Assembly (NCBI GenBank): GCA_030762175.1
Contig: CM060838.1
Coordinates: 18,025,501 to 18,089,500 of the forward strand
Source of the DNA: Metallyticus violacea
Lineage: Eukaryota > Arthropoda > Insecta > Mantodea > Metallyticidae
Direction: 5' to 3'
Length of the DNA: 64,000 nt
Part shown: positions 1-11,465 of the stretch, in pieces
How the letters are laid out: each line of letters begins with the position of its first letter
Numbering within the stretch: position 1 is the stretch's first letter
The notes under the pieces: model-generated
What the model was told of the DNA's origin: nothing
Seen by the model: the letters and a program-made list of their open reading frames with translations, nothing else
The model's database searches: none
Made by a program: the position numbers and the translations under genes

Positions 1-49
1 TTTCTCATATTTTACTTCAGTTTCATTAGGATTATTCCTCAATTCTTTG

Positions 50-960
50 GCTACACAATGTTATTTTTCATTACAATCTCCTTGCAAATCTATGGCTTTA
101 TCCATCTAGATGTCAAAGCCTGCCATTGCAGTGCCACTCAATACGTATATTTATCAACTATCTTCATAATGCAGCTGACTTCCTTGTCACTGTCAAATCT
201 CCTGTAGATTGTATATTTTATAAGACTGAAGAGATGGAAATTAAGATTTCTGCATTGTGGCTTTAAATTGTTGAGAAAAAAACTTTGTTCACATTTTTTG
301 TGAGGAAGTATGCACCAGAACAATTTGTACTTAAAGAGTGTTTGGACAAAATACTTCAGAATTTTTTGTTTTATTATGAGATCAAAATCATTCATTTAGA
401 ACCCCAGAATAATTTTCCCTCAAATTTCCATGAATTATCTTTCAGTCTCAGGCACTAAGTAATGAATATATGCTTCATCTCTAAGAAGAATACCACCATC
501 TTCAGCTTCATAATGAACAAGCAATCCGGAATAGATAATGGTTCTCTGTTTCTTGTGATCAACTGTTAGGCTTCAAGGAAGCCATTTAGCACACATTTTT
601 AATATCATAAAAGATGGTTAATTGAATTGACAGTGTTGATTGAGATATGAAGTTGAGCACTGAATTGTTTGATTGAAATTAGTTGTCCAGAATAAGGATG
701 TAGATATATTCCATCATTGTATGCATGACAATGTGTAGCTACCCAAACATAAATAATCAAAAATACTATCTCAATCTTCTGATGATATCCATTACACCTG
801 AAAGATAGTGCTTTGTTCACTTTCATCTCTTCATTCACATTTCTTAAATGCTTATGAATGTTGGTGTTGGTTTCATTTTCTGCCTTAAGAAATTCTAATA
901 TTGCTCTCTGTTTATAATACACATCACTTAAATCTACTAATTGCATCACTGCCACTAATG
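50..960 (-). mobile_element. decayed mariner transposon (transposase relic)
   Basis: Read on the minus strand, about 955 to 60 gives a collinear, stop-riddled mariner transposase. The N-terminal helix-turn-helix (KQRAILEFLKAENETNTNIH, then LHISINTVNSI) comes first. KMCAKWLP and ETER..ME follow (mariner KVCARWVP, ETK/SKRQS.EW). The C-terminal part is RFDSDKEV and RWIKP.ICKE (mariner RF.S.EEV, RW.KCI). Frameshifts and stops rule out function. It lies in the importin-alpha intron downstream of exon 6. Terminal repeats were not resolved, so edges are approximate. Confidence 0.72.
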
Positions 961-1559
961 CAGAAACTACATAAGATACTGTGCAAAAACTTAAAAGATA
1001 TTACTTAAAAAAATGTAATTTTTCCAAGATACACCAACTAAGAAAAAATGTGCATTACTTATTGAATGCAATGCACTCTAAGCCTATAGAAAATGAAAAC
1101 TTGCATTTGTCCTAACAGTCTGACTATTAATTGAGAAAATTTAAATCAAGAGCACAAAATACAAAAGTATAGATTACCACAATACGTAATGAACATAAAA
1201 ATTCCAATATAAATGCAGCTAACACAAACAATGTCTGATAAAAGTGTTAATTATAAATTTGAATTCAGCAATAAAAAAGTTTTAGAGATACCCATATTCT
1301 TTATTTTTAATGGAAAAAAAGCATGTTGCCCAACATTATCCATCATACAATGGTTCAGAGCATTAACAACTAATATCTGCAAGCACTGTGTGTGCTAATA
1401 CAATAAATGCAATGCAACTTACTGAGGTTGCAGCTAAAGAAATGATAAAGTGTATATTACAGATCAAATGATTTTATAATGCAAGTCCATAATTACAGAG
1501 TAGTTGTCAGAATAGGTTTGTTTAAAGTTCCTAATTGCCAACGAAATGGCTAGAAAGAT
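961..1559. other. intron sequence, nothing recognised
   Basis: AT-rich importin-alpha intron DNA between the mariner and LINE relics. The only open frame is a 61-codon one at 1213-1398 (+), with no recognisable motif. Confidence 0.5.
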
Positions 1560-1852
1560 CACATGAAGCTGAGGATGAGTCAAGATGAGTTATGCAGTAG
1601 AAATTTGGGGAGTGTCAAAGCGGTGAACACAGGTTGACGTGGTACATAGAATGTTTTGTTGAGAGGTTCTGGGGATACCAAAAAGTTCGCCAAGGGCGTT
1701 GAATTTGGCAGAAATAGGAAGAGTAGGAAGGAAAGGTATAGTAGTGGAGAGAATGTTGAAATAATGGCACTGATGTTTAAAATTAGATAATAGCAATGTA
1801 CTAAAAGAATATCTTACCTACTAAAAAGATGTACCGGGAAGAGAGTGTTGGT

Positions 1853-1915
1853 TTGGGTTGATTTGTTTCATTTACGGATGCTCTTTAACATCTCAGGTCA
1901 TCAGCGTCCCTAGGG
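1853..1915 (-). mobile_element. SINE-A 3'-end fragment
   Basis: Contains the SINE-A 3' signature (Gly-rich 'gctctttaacatctcaggtc' and 'atcagcgtccc' on the plus strand), shared with copies at 24270, 46176, 48455 and 54224. It interrupts the LINE relic around it. Only the last 60 or so bases are present. Confidence 0.6.
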
Positions 1916-2194
1916 ATACTATTAGAAGAAACTGGAATGGGAGATGTATGGCGATTGGGTGATACGTGGATTTTGGAAAGAAGTGAGACAGAGGGTAGAA
2001 AATTTAGAGAAGCAAGAGATTTAGGCTAGCTTAGAGGATAAAAGTTCTTTAGATTTTTTAAAGTAGTTACCAAAAATTAGAGACAGGGGAAATACATAGA
2101 TAATTGTGATCAATTTGGAAGAATAGCTATTGCATTATTGCATACAGGGGTATTATTTCTAAAAGGATTAAGAATCAATTTTAAAGAGGGATGC

Positions 2195-2242
<48 letters not shown>
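2195..2242. repeat. (AAT)n microsatellite, about 16 units
   Basis: Uninterrupted ATA/AAT trinucleotide run inside the LINE relic. It generates spurious poly-Ile and poly-Leu frames. Confidence 0.98.
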
Positions 2243-2934
2243 GTTTCTTCACCATTTGGCATGGGAAAATGGATAACATGTTCCATTGTTCTAATAGAAC
2301 GTGAAATGGTAAAAAGTTATCAGACATGAGAGTAGAGAAAATAAACAAGATTGGGGAATTCTTAGGAAAAGTGAGGGGTAAGTGTTGAAGAAGTATAAGG
2401 AAGGAGCTTGAGAGCACATACAGTTCTCATAATGGTAATTTATTTAAGGGGTTCCTAACATACATATAACCTGGAGGTTAAGATATGGAGGAACCTTAGT
2501 TTTGGCAGTGCTAAATTTTTAGATATTTTGTTTATGTAAATTTAATTGTAATGTTGTTTGGTGAAACAATTCATTCATCCAATTATACAGTACAAGTTTT
2601 TATTCAAAACTAAAGGCAACTTAAAAGTTAGTGGCTGTGGAATAAAATATTCTTAAAGACTACCTCTTTGACTTGTAGACATAACAAAACTAACTCCAAA
2701 TATATTGTGCATTATTTTTAAAAGTGACTGGGTAACATTAGACTATGTGCATTTTTTCCTACACATTCCATGCGGTCAGATGTAGAAACATCTTGACTAA
2801 TTTCCCAATATTTTGTCAACTGCTTCTACATTACATTTACCTCCAACATTTGTTTGCTAAAATACATACATCACAATTTATATTTACTCTTAACAGAAAT
2901 TTCCTCAAATAAAACAAACAATTATGCAGTTTTT

Positions 2935-3010
2935 ATCAGGAAATCACTCAAATTTCACTAATTTGGATATGTTTTGAAGACCGTTGCCTTATCATCAGCA
3001 AGGTTCCACT
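2935..3010 (-). mobile_element. Penelope-like element 3' tail with degenerate hammerhead-like core
   Basis: The reverse complement reads GCTGATGA, stem, CTTCAAAAC, ATATCCAAATTAGTG, then GAGTGATTTCC. This is the same sequence as 3880-3968 in the opposite direction (about 75 nt, imperfect). The GAAA box is mutated to CAAA here. The two inverted tails bracket 3010-3880. Confidence 0.55.
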
Positions 3011-3447
3011 GTCAGCTTCCCAGATTGATATGTTGTCACCTTATAGATTTTACAAATTTAGTGATCAGATTACTGTTGTGTGGAAGATCAAAATTAACTA
3101 AATCCCCCTTCCCCTATGTGAGTGCACCAGAAATGGTGTGCCATTACCAATTTATTTGTGTAATATTTATTTTTGTTTTGCCCATACATTTCATAGTGCA
3201 GTCTTTGCAAATTCAATATGAAATATACTAACTAAAGAAACATTACCTTATGGTTTAAGGAACACAGGATAAATATAGACAAATGAGAAATCAGTAATAG
3301 CTTAAAAGTTCTTCAAAAACCCATAGAATTAACAGTAAGGGAATATATTTGATTTCAAAATAAATCAAAATTCTAAAGTTATTCAATAAACCCAAAGAAT
3401 TAACAGTATGGGAAAATATATTTATAAACAAAAATAAAGAAAGTGTA
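3011..3447. other. sequence between inverted Penelope-type tails, unrecognised
   Basis: AT-rich. It has a direct near-duplicate at about 3303-3345 and 3372-3420 (motif 'agaattaacagta.ggga..atat'). No coding similarity seen. Confidence 0.4.
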
Positions 3448-3696
3448 TTAATTGATATCATTGTATGATTCAGTTGAGCTACATACTCTTAAAGCTTCAC
3501 TTAGTTTTCATAAATGTATTGAACCAGTTTCGAGAACATTTAGTTCCCATCTTCAGTCAGGCTGAATTGAGTTGAACTTTAGCCTGGCTGAAGATGGGAA
3601 CTAAATGTTCTCGAAACCGGATCCATACATTTATGAAAAGTAAGTGAAGCTTAAAGAGTATGTAGTTCAACTGAATCATACAATGATATCAATTAA
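3448..3696. repeat. long hairpin: 116-bp inverted repeats with hammerhead-like core in each arm
   Basis: Arms 3448-3563 and 3581-3696 are reverse complements with few mismatches, around a 17-nt spacer. The ends are ttaattgatatcattg and caatgatatcaattaa. Each arm contains CTGAAGA, then GGGAAC/GTTCTC stem II with a TAAAT loop, then GAAAC (plus: 3588-3617; minus: 3556-3527). This is the conserved core order of a hammerhead ribozyme. Such motifs are known in Penelope-like elements, and related tails lie on both sides (2935-3010, 3713-3768, 3880-3968). Confidence 0.85.
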
Positions 3697-3712
3697 TATG
3701 ATTAGTTTTTTT

Positions 3713-3768
3713 TAAGAGTGTTTAGATGACATAAAATTAAATAATATGATTAGCTTCACTGTGCAAGT
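3713..3768 (+). mobile_element. Penelope-like 3' tail fragment (family 1)
   Basis: Starts aagagtgtttagatgacat, continues aaaattaaat, and ends attagcttcactgtg. It matches the terminal tails of the Penelope-like insertions at 27770-27944 and 39300-40132, with a short deletion in the middle. Confidence 0.7.
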
Positions 3769-3879
3769 TCCAATTTATATTTTAATTTTTAAAGAAAATT
3801 AAGTTAATTTTGATCTTCCAAACAAGTGTAACCTCATCATAAATTTGTAGAATCTGTAAAGGGACACCTTAATACCATG

Positions 3880-3968
3880 CTGGGACGCTGATGAAGGCAA
3901 CTGCCTTGAAAACATGTCCAAATAAGTGGAATAAAAATTAGTCAATTTTGAGTGATTTCCTCATAAAA
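3880..3968 (+). mobile_element. Penelope-like 3' tail with hammerhead-like core
   Basis: Contains CTGATGA (3888-3894), stem II AAGGCA/TGCCTT, GAAA (3908-3911) and the self-complementary ACATGT, then aataagtggaataaaaatt. This fits the 3' end of Penelope-like transcripts, which carry hammerhead motifs. It is the inverted partner of 2935-3010. Confidence 0.6.
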
Positions 3969-4043
3969 ATTGCATGTTTATATTATATTTCATTGTGATC
4001 TTTCCAGTTATTTAAAACTACATTTAAAAGAAACATACTTTAC

Positions 4044-4169
4044 CTTAACCTCCTTGTGGGACAAAAGGGGTATTAACTTTGGGACTACACCACTATCTAT
4101 CACCATCTGTATCTGTTCATTTCCTCCGTCTGTTAAATAACTAAGTGCCCAGACTGTATCAACCAGAAT
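4044..4169 (-). CDS. Kap-alpha3: importin-alpha exon 6: ARM repeats 5-6 (last exon in the window)
   Basis: Acceptor GTTTTGCAG precedes 4169; donor GTAAAGTATG follows 4044. It has 126 nt (42 codons), phase 0 in and out. It encodes [36 protein letters not shown] and SHKEVK. In relatives the next residues start a further ARM repeat (VQTAALRAVGNI-like). Nothing of that kind was found in 1-4043. Confidence 0.96.
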
Positions 4170-5218
4170 CTGCAAAACAAGGAAACACAGAATTGAATCA
4201 ATCACATTACTTGCACTATTAATATGCACATGATTATGCATTTTCCCCCTGAAGTCTTTAAAGTTTGATTTTTGATAATTTTCACATCAGCATTATTCAG
4301 CCCTGCTTCTTAATATTTTTATGAAAGACAGCAGTTACACAGTCAACTTGATTATGGAACTTGAAAACACATTAAAGAATACAAACGTGAACACTAATAT
4401 AAAAATAATGCCTTTTACTTGCTGTAATTTTTAGACTGAATAAAACTTCTTAAGCACTTTTTTTAAATTTATTATTTTTATTAATTGACTTCTAGCTAGT
4501 TAATGGCTCACTTTTACTGATTTGACTTATGTTTCTTGCACAACATCAGTGTCAGTATTATTGCCATGCTGAATAGATAAAATATTATCAAAATGCTTCT
4601 AGGCTCCCACTACAACTATAATTAGTGCATCATTGTAACAATATAACTTAAGAGATGGGAATCATCACCTAGCAGAATAACATGTTGTAGGTGTTTGAAT
4701 CAGAGCACAGTTACCTTTGAGCATACCTATCAACCTCTTTGGCTTAATTGCTGCACAGGATGAAGGCTATTCAGATGTTGTGGGTGATAAAGATAAGGAA
4801 ATAGTGGCCTTTCTCTTTTACAGAGTTTCTCTACTGTTTAAAAATGCACAAATGAAAATTGGTTCTATAAGGAGTTAATGCATATGTGGCTGTCAAGTCA
4901 TCCCTTGAGAAGAAATGTTTCACCTATCAACATCAATTCAGCTAAGCATTATTGCTCTGCAAAAAAATATTGTTGCTACAAAACTGCATTTGCAAACAAA
5001 ATTAACATATAAACATATAATTGATTCTCTTTCAAAACTACACATATACTTCAGAAGCAGTATAGTAGTCATCACATATATTCTTCAGAATGCCTAAAGC
5101 AAGAGAAAATGGATATATGCAAACAAGTTTTTGTTGTATACTGACAATGTATTTAGTACCAATGAACTGCCACGCTTCCTCCCCCCCAAAAACCTTTTCT
5201 ACTATATCATTGGATATA

Positions 5219-5281
5219 TCATGTATCGTCAGTGCCCACCGCCTGTGGTGCCTCAATAGTAAAAACAGGCATTAAACACTA
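5219..5281 (+). mobile_element. SINE-B 3'-end fragment
   Basis: Matches the last ~60 bp of the SINE at 57080-57350 (shared: 'ccgcctgtggtgc', 'agtaaaaacaggcattaaac'), followed by an A-run. The tRNA-like head is missing. Confidence 0.65.
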
Positions 5282-7608
5282 CTAAAAAAAAAAGCACCAT
5301 ATACATAAGTTCATCCTGTTTCTAACAGTAGGTTAATCAAGATTTTCAACTGAGACATTAAATTTCATGAAAGTCTCCATTGTGTCCAGAATAAATTCTT
5401 CTTTTAAGTTTTTCACTCATTTTGCATGCTTCTTCTAATGTGGCTACCCAATTCACTTGCTTCTTGACCAGAAGCAGTCTTGAACTTCATATGTTTCTTG
5501 GGTTGGTAGTGTTTATCTAATGCCTCTATTTATTATCTAAACAAAGCTTCAATATTTGTATAATAGTATTCTGTGATATGAACTAATCTCTCAGGCTTAA
5601 GTTCTGCAGTTATATAGCACAACAAACACTATGTTTCCACTTGATCTTTTTTTTTTCTTACTCATGTGCGACCACCAGAAATAGATGTTACTTGCACTGA
5701 ACTAAAGCAACTTGGCAGTAACTTCGCTTGGCATGTACTATGCACATTTGACTTGCTTCAGGGCCATGCATCCATACCGTGACATCATTAGCCATTACCC
5801 ACCAATGAATGAGCATATGACCACGCTACATCATGAAGGCATGTCAACTTAATGATACAGATAAGAGCACAAGAAAAATTACAGATAGAAATTGCACAAG
5901 ATATAATTTTAAAATTCTTAATATTTTGTAAAAACACACAATATGTTATTTACAAAAATAGATTTATTTTACAATTTAAACTTATGTCCAAAGGAGCTTA
6001 AGCTTGAAAAATGAAAAGATACTGCAAATAAACATATAACAAAACTTTTTAATGCTAATAAAGAAAACTACTTATGAAATGCTTCATTTTTCACTTTTCC
6101 AAAAATAACAAGTTTGGGGACAATATGCTAGCTCCATATTTTTCTAATGGTCAAAGCTATGAAGCTTGATTCAATAAAAGTAAATAAATAAATAAAACAA
6201 AACAAAAGAGCTATCTGAAAGACCATTTACAGGGAAATTAAAAGATGTGAAAATCCTTTGTTTAAAACTATAAACTTATGTAGAAAGACATTTTTAAAAA
6301 TTAAATTCATCAAGAGCAAGATATATAAACCTTTGGGCTCACCTGGAAGTGGGAGTTGCCATTAGTGATTTCTGAATGTTAGTAATATTTTCAGTGTTCG
6401 CAGTACAGTTAAGTGTCTGATTCAAATGGTTAACATTTTTAAAAATGTAATTTATTTACAGTAGAAATAAAGTATAGTAATTTTATGATCTGAATTTAAG
6501 TCACACAAGGACAGAAAACTCTGAAAATAGATTGTATGTTACAAAAATTTAACATTACAGAAGGTAGCAATGGGGACAGAAAATTGTTATTCAAATAACA
6601 GTGCACACCTATGTAACCTAAAACATCAAGTGTTCAGAAACGCAAGAAAGTAAGTGAACAATTAATTTTTCTACAGAGTTTGTGTCACGCTTTGTTGGAT
6701 CAAGTGTAACTCAAACTCTCCATAGTTTGATTGTATGCAATACAGGTACATAAAGTAAACACTTGTTGCATGTCAACTTGTGATTGTCATGATGACAGCT
6801 AATCTCTATCTATTGAAACTCAGATGTCAGCTATATAGTTTTTCCCAAAAACTGCATTTTGTGGATTTTGGCAAGTACACAAACCTCTATGCAAGGAAAA
6901 AAAAATCAGATATAGCAAATTTCATAAATGAAGTTATGTACATAAGCTACAGTTTTGGCAAAATTAAGACCAAGTTTTCAAAAATATCCTGTTAAAAATA
7001 AAAGAAAAAACACAATATTATTCCATTTTTATTTAAACTAAAGCAATGTCCAATGTTATGTTCCTAAATTATGAGTACCTAAAAATAAATAAAGGGGGAC
7101 AAGGGGGCTGTTAATTAGGATGTGCACAAACACATTAAAAACAGATTTATGATTACACTGTTTAACTGTATTTATGTATCTGCAATAAACCTGCTTTCAG
7201 TGCTTCATTTGGAGGAATATATTTTTTGATAGAGCTGTCCCACCAACAGGAGTGCTATGTTCTTGGACCCTATCTGCCAGTGGGTGAAACAAGACTAGTG
7301 AATGGAAATAACAATGATTACATTTTATTTAATTATATCGGTGTTATGCAAAATATTTTTAAGAGTGCCAAGTATTTAAATGGTAGAAAAATCAGTTAAA
7401 TGATTTTGTTATCATAATATAATAAAAAAGGTTTCATCTTCATTTAGTTTACACACACACTAATTCTTGCTAAATGGTCCTTCTTTTTCAATATAAATTA
7501 ATTTTAAATTAATAACATTTTTGCTATGCTGCAAAATTATGCATTATCTTTGCTTCTCCAAACTTTAATTTTTCATCTTCCAAAAATATAGCATTCTTTT
7601 TCGTAATA

Positions 7609-8236
7609 AGAACCCAACTTAAAAAATGTTGCACTCACATGATAAGTGCTTACTATAGAACTGAAATAAAAGGAGGACCACTGCAGGGATATTTACACAT
7701 TTGGCAAAATCACTAGCTGCCATTATAGGCTATACAAATAATTATCTTTAATATTAATAAAAATCAATAACTATTTCACCAAATTAAAGTTTGTTTTACA
7801 TGCACTTTGCCCATGAAAACTAATTTAATTGGAAAAAAAGGTGCATGACAAGCCTGTAGAAATATGGTACATTTCTCAATCTGCTGTTTCTTTAAATATT
7901 CTTCTAAATAAAGAAAATCTAGAAAACTCAACTTAAAAATGTTGCAATCACATATGTGCTAGTTATTGAACTGAAATAAAATAAGGACCACAGTATGGAT
8001 ATTTACATATTTGGCAATAATCATTAGCTGATTATAGACTATAAAAATAATTATCCTCAATATTAGTAAAAATTAATAACTATTTCACCAAATCACTGTT
8101 TGTGTATTATGTGCACTTCTTTCATGAAAACCAATTTAATGGACAAGGTGCATGGCAAGCATATAGAAATAAGATACATTTCTCACTCTGCTGTTTTCTT
8201 TAAATATACTTTTATATCATAGAAAACCTAGAAAAT
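7609..8236. repeat. two-copy tandem duplication, ~314-bp unit
   Basis: Copies about 7609-7922 and 7923-8236. Shared landmarks are 'aaatgttgca', 'ttggcaa.atcatagctg', 'taactatttcaccaaat', 'catgaaaac.aatttaat' and 'ctagaaaa'. The copies differ by many substitutions and small indels, so the duplication is old. It ends about 26 bp from the exon 5 border. Confidence 0.85.
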
Positions 8237-8261
8237 AATTACTGAATAGCAAAAAACTCAC

Positions 8262-8488
8262 ATTTATATCAGTATGGTGAATTAGCATGTTCAATGCAGG
8301 TAAAATGTCCCTAATTGTTTGTACTGGAGGTGGTGGATCTTTATTTCGACACAAATTCACAATTACCCATGTAACATTCCTTAAAAAGCTGATTGGAATT
8401 TCAGGCTTAATAAAGGTGAGAAGTGGATGAGCAACTCCCAAACTGATTACATAATCCCTCAACTGTGGACCATCTCCAATTATGTTTC
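8262..8488 (-). CDS. Kap-alpha3: importin-alpha exon 5: ARM repeats 3-5
   Basis: Acceptor TCCATAG precedes 8488; donor GTGAGTTTTTT runs 8261-8251. It has 227 nt and ends in phase 0. It encodes [38 protein letters not shown] and [14 protein letters not shown], collinear with KPNA4. The intron side of the donor is flanked by a tandem duplication (7609-8236) stopping about 26 bp from the exon. Confidence 0.96.
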
Positions 8489-8908
8489 CTATGGAGTAAA
8501 ACAAAATTAAGATAGTTAGCATATAGATTTTTACAAATTATTTAAATATTAAGTAAATGAAAAGGATATCATGCAAAAATAATCAAATTTTCCCTCCACT
8601 TTTCAAATTAATTTGTAGCAAAATAACAAGCCAAACTTTTTATCTCAACCTTCCATTGCCTTATTCAAGTTACCATTTCAAATGCTAAACAACACTTCTA
8701 CTGCAGTTTTAATACTTATGTGATTGTGCTGTGATGTGAGTTAACAAATGTCAATCAAGTTACCTAAATCATTTTGAGCTATGACCTAGTATTCACATAA
8801 TTTGGCATGTTTTGCAAGACATCCAGAAACAGAAAGGTTGGCGATGAAGAGATAAAATTTAAAGGAAAATGGGAGATAATAAGCAAAAGGTGAATTTGTA
8901 TGTACATT

Positions 8909-10214
8909 GTGTCTGAAAGTGATGGTGCACTTTTGAACACTTATAATGGCTAAAGAAACAAAACCAAAGGATGAAGCCTATGATACAATGAAGAGTATGT
9001 CAAAGAGTTTATGAAGCATAAATTTCAATTTTGTGCACGCGCAGGTAATGATAGAATACAACAGTGAAGTGAATCATGCCATTTAGTCAAGATGTGGCTG
9101 ATGCAAAGAAAAGTTCAATGTGTTCTATGGCTTGCAAAATTTGAATCCGTGACGTGTTCTGTCATTAATATCGCCAAGTGTACAATGAAGAGCTGCGACA
9201 TTAGAATAACACTCACTGATAGGATAAGCAGTTGAAGAAAACAGGCAACTTAAAATGTTCAGGTTTGGTTAGTGACAAATCTGTTGAAGCTATATAGGAT
9301 AACTATCAAAGAAGACCCAACAAGTCTGTGCACATCTGTGCAAGAAATTATTCCTGAAGATGATCACAGGTGATAAATTTTTAAAGAAATGTCTCAAATT
9401 TACTATTTACAAACTGCAGTTGCTACAAACTATCCATCCAACTAATAAACACAAATGATATGAATGTGCTGTACAGATGCTTGATGAGATGGACAATGAT
9501 GAACAATTCTTACATGTTTAGTAATGAGGGCACATTCCATGTGTATGCTCACATTCATCACAATGTCAGGATGTAGGCTAATGAAAATCCTCATGTCTAC
9601 ATTGAATATGAACATGACACGCCAAAGGTGAATGTCTGGTGTGCACTCATGATAAAACTATAGGTCCATACATTCTTTATGGAGCAGACTGTTAGGTGAA
9701 AGAACTACCTTTATATGTTGCCAGTGCCACAAATTTAAGATGAAGGCAAAAAGGTCATCTTTCAACAAGATGGTGCTCAACACTCCTCCATACTACACCA
9801 ACTTTTTTCCAATTTTCTGGATATAATAATTCCCCAGAGGTGGATAGAAAAGGGGGATAGGAGGCATGACCACCATGATCGCCTTTAGACTTTTACTTGT
9901 GGGGGCTGTGTCAAGCAATGTATGTACAATGTTCACATAGACATTATCCATTTAAAAGAGAGAATCAGAGACACTCTTCACTGTTACACCTGTGCCTTTA
10001 GTCGTGTATGGGATGAATTACACACCTGATGTCCTTAGTCATTGTGGGATGAATTACAATATATTTAGATGTGGGTACAGCCACATCAAACTGTACTGAA
10101 CAGGTATGCAAACTTAAAGAGATTTTCTTTCATTTGGTGAGGGTTTCACATCTATATTGGTTTCATTTCTTTTGTGTGCCTGTTAAAAATGCACCATGAC
10201 TTTATGAAGACACT
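8909..10214 (+). mobile_element. decayed IS630/Tc1-mariner-type transposon with terminal inverted repeats
   Basis: The left end (8909-8940) and the reverse complement of the right end (10181-10214) share the order GTGTCT, AAAGT, ATGGTGCA, TTTTT-AAC, i.e. ~32-bp imperfect terminal inverted repeats. Between them the plus strand carries a broken transposase of the insect family with a DUF4817-type N-terminus. It includes MDEMDNDEQFLHV, FSNEGTFHVYAH, ENPHVYIEYEHDTPKVNVWC, FQQDGAQH-like and SPLDFYLWG. Stops and frameshifts throughout. It lies in importin-alpha intron 4. Confidence 0.82.
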
Positions 10215-10810
10215 ATTATTTGTAATGAGCCTATTAAGTATTATCTGAGTACATTAAATGACACTATTGTATAATTCCTAAAGAATCTTTCTATACTTTA
10301 AAGGTAAATTAAAGAGAGAGAGAAAAAAAGCATTAATTGCAAAAGGAGGAAAAAAAATTACAAAAATGAATAAATATAGTGAGCTGGCTGTGAAAGACTT
10401 TTTACTGTTAAAACATTCTAAATTTTTCAGTGAAGGCTTTTTCATTAAGTACCACACAATTAAAATCAGTTGAATACATCTCAAAAATTCTGTTCAATAA
10501 ATTTTGTAATCAAGAAACATAAGGGCTCAAAGAATAACTGGGAAACTGGAGAATCAAATTAGCAACTAGAGAAAATATCCTCCATACTTCAAGCCTACAA
10601 CAATACGAGTTCTTAAATGGTGTATGAATATTCCCAGTCATACCTACAGTTTATATTTTTCTAGTGCAATAGAATCCCTCAATTAATAACTAAACTTTCT
10701 TATTGTAATCTGTTGTTCACATTCTGTATGTAATGTCATGCTTGTTGCTACTTCATAACTATTTCATAAAACTATATTTCATTAAGACTGTAATGAGATT
10801 CATATTGTAC
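10215..10810. other. intron sequence, nothing recognised
   Basis: AT-rich remainder of importin-alpha intron 4. No repeat or coding similarity seen. Confidence 0.5.
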
Positions 10811-10971
10811 CTAGAGCCCATACTGCTTGTTCACACACATTCTGGTGTGAGGAAAGTAGCAACTGCAAGAAAAGAGGCACAGCACCCGCTGTCACCACAG
10901 CATGTGTCTGTGCTGAAGTTCCACTTGCAATGTTTGTCAATGCCCATGCCGCTTCAAACTGAAGAGATGGA
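10811..10971 (-). CDS. Kap-alpha3: importin-alpha exon 4: ARM repeats 2-3
   Basis: Acceptor TTGTTGCAG precedes 10971; donor GTACAATATG follows 10811 (161 nt). It encodes [29 protein letters not shown] and [11 protein letters not shown]. The two WALxN/WALG motifs are the NLS-binding tryptophan/asparagine array of ARM repeats. The donor GTACAAT is weaker than the others, but frame and homology across the junction are exact. Confidence 0.95.
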
Positions 10972-11465
10972 CTGCAACAATAAAAAAAAAATAAATAAAT
11001 AAAAGCAATTAATTATTGAAGCAATCTTAAAGACTTGGTAGTTAATCACTTAGGAATGGGTAAAACAGAGAAAAAAAAAAGTTGATCACTTGGAAAAGTA
11101 AAAGCAATGTTAAAAAACTCCTAAAACAAAGCGCTAAGGCCCAGATATTATGTTTTAATTTATTTTTTACTTGCTTAAAAATGAAAAATGCCAATATTCT
11201 TTTTCATTTCTCACACACTGAGTCCCAGTATGAATTCTATTAACTGAATAGAAAAACTAAAATGTGCACGATGCACTGTCACAACATAACACCTGCCTTT
11301 GTAGTATGATTTTACTAATGAAAATATTTTCAAGCTTCCTACACCCTTGTAAGGAAGTTCAAATATACTGACCAAAAGATTCTGCAGGTTTTTCAGAATA
11401 TTCAAATTTCAAGCATTGGCGACATTTAAATGTGCAGCAAATAAAGCTAAGGTAAAAAAGAATGG
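10972..11465. other. intron sequence, nothing recognised
   Basis: Start of importin-alpha intron 3 on the plus-strand map. A-rich run at 10980-11003 and otherwise featureless AT-rich DNA. Confidence 0.5.

Larger units (their letters stand above)
1560..2430 (+). mobile_element. LINE (R1/RTE-like) C-terminal relic
   Basis: On the plus strand, YAVEIWGVSK, VDVVHRMFC.EVLGIPKSS and AEIGRVGRKGIVVERMLKYW match the post-RT C-terminal region of non-LTR retrotransposon ORF2 (YG.E.WG, IHR.FC..VLG.P). The same peptide set recurs at 45880-46140 (-), so it is one family. Further along, FWKEVRQRVENLEKQE matches the segment at 19440-19620. The copy is broken by stops, by a SINE-A fragment (1853-1915) and by an AAT microsatellite. 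Confidence 0.62.
4170..8261. other. importin-alpha intron 5, mostly unrecognised
   Basis: 4.1 kb intron between exons 5 and 6. Apart from the SINE-B fragment at 5219-5281 and the tandem duplication at 7609-8236, I see only AT-rich sequence with short chance frames. Confidence 0.7.

Noticed and set aside
605..955. 116-codon minus-strand frame as a host gene
   Set aside because: Motifs match the mariner N-terminal domain and continue, broken by stops, into the rest of a transposase.
2181..2417. Poly-Ile and poly-Leu open frames on both strands
   Set aside because: Produced by the AAT microsatellite; no gene-like composition outside the run.
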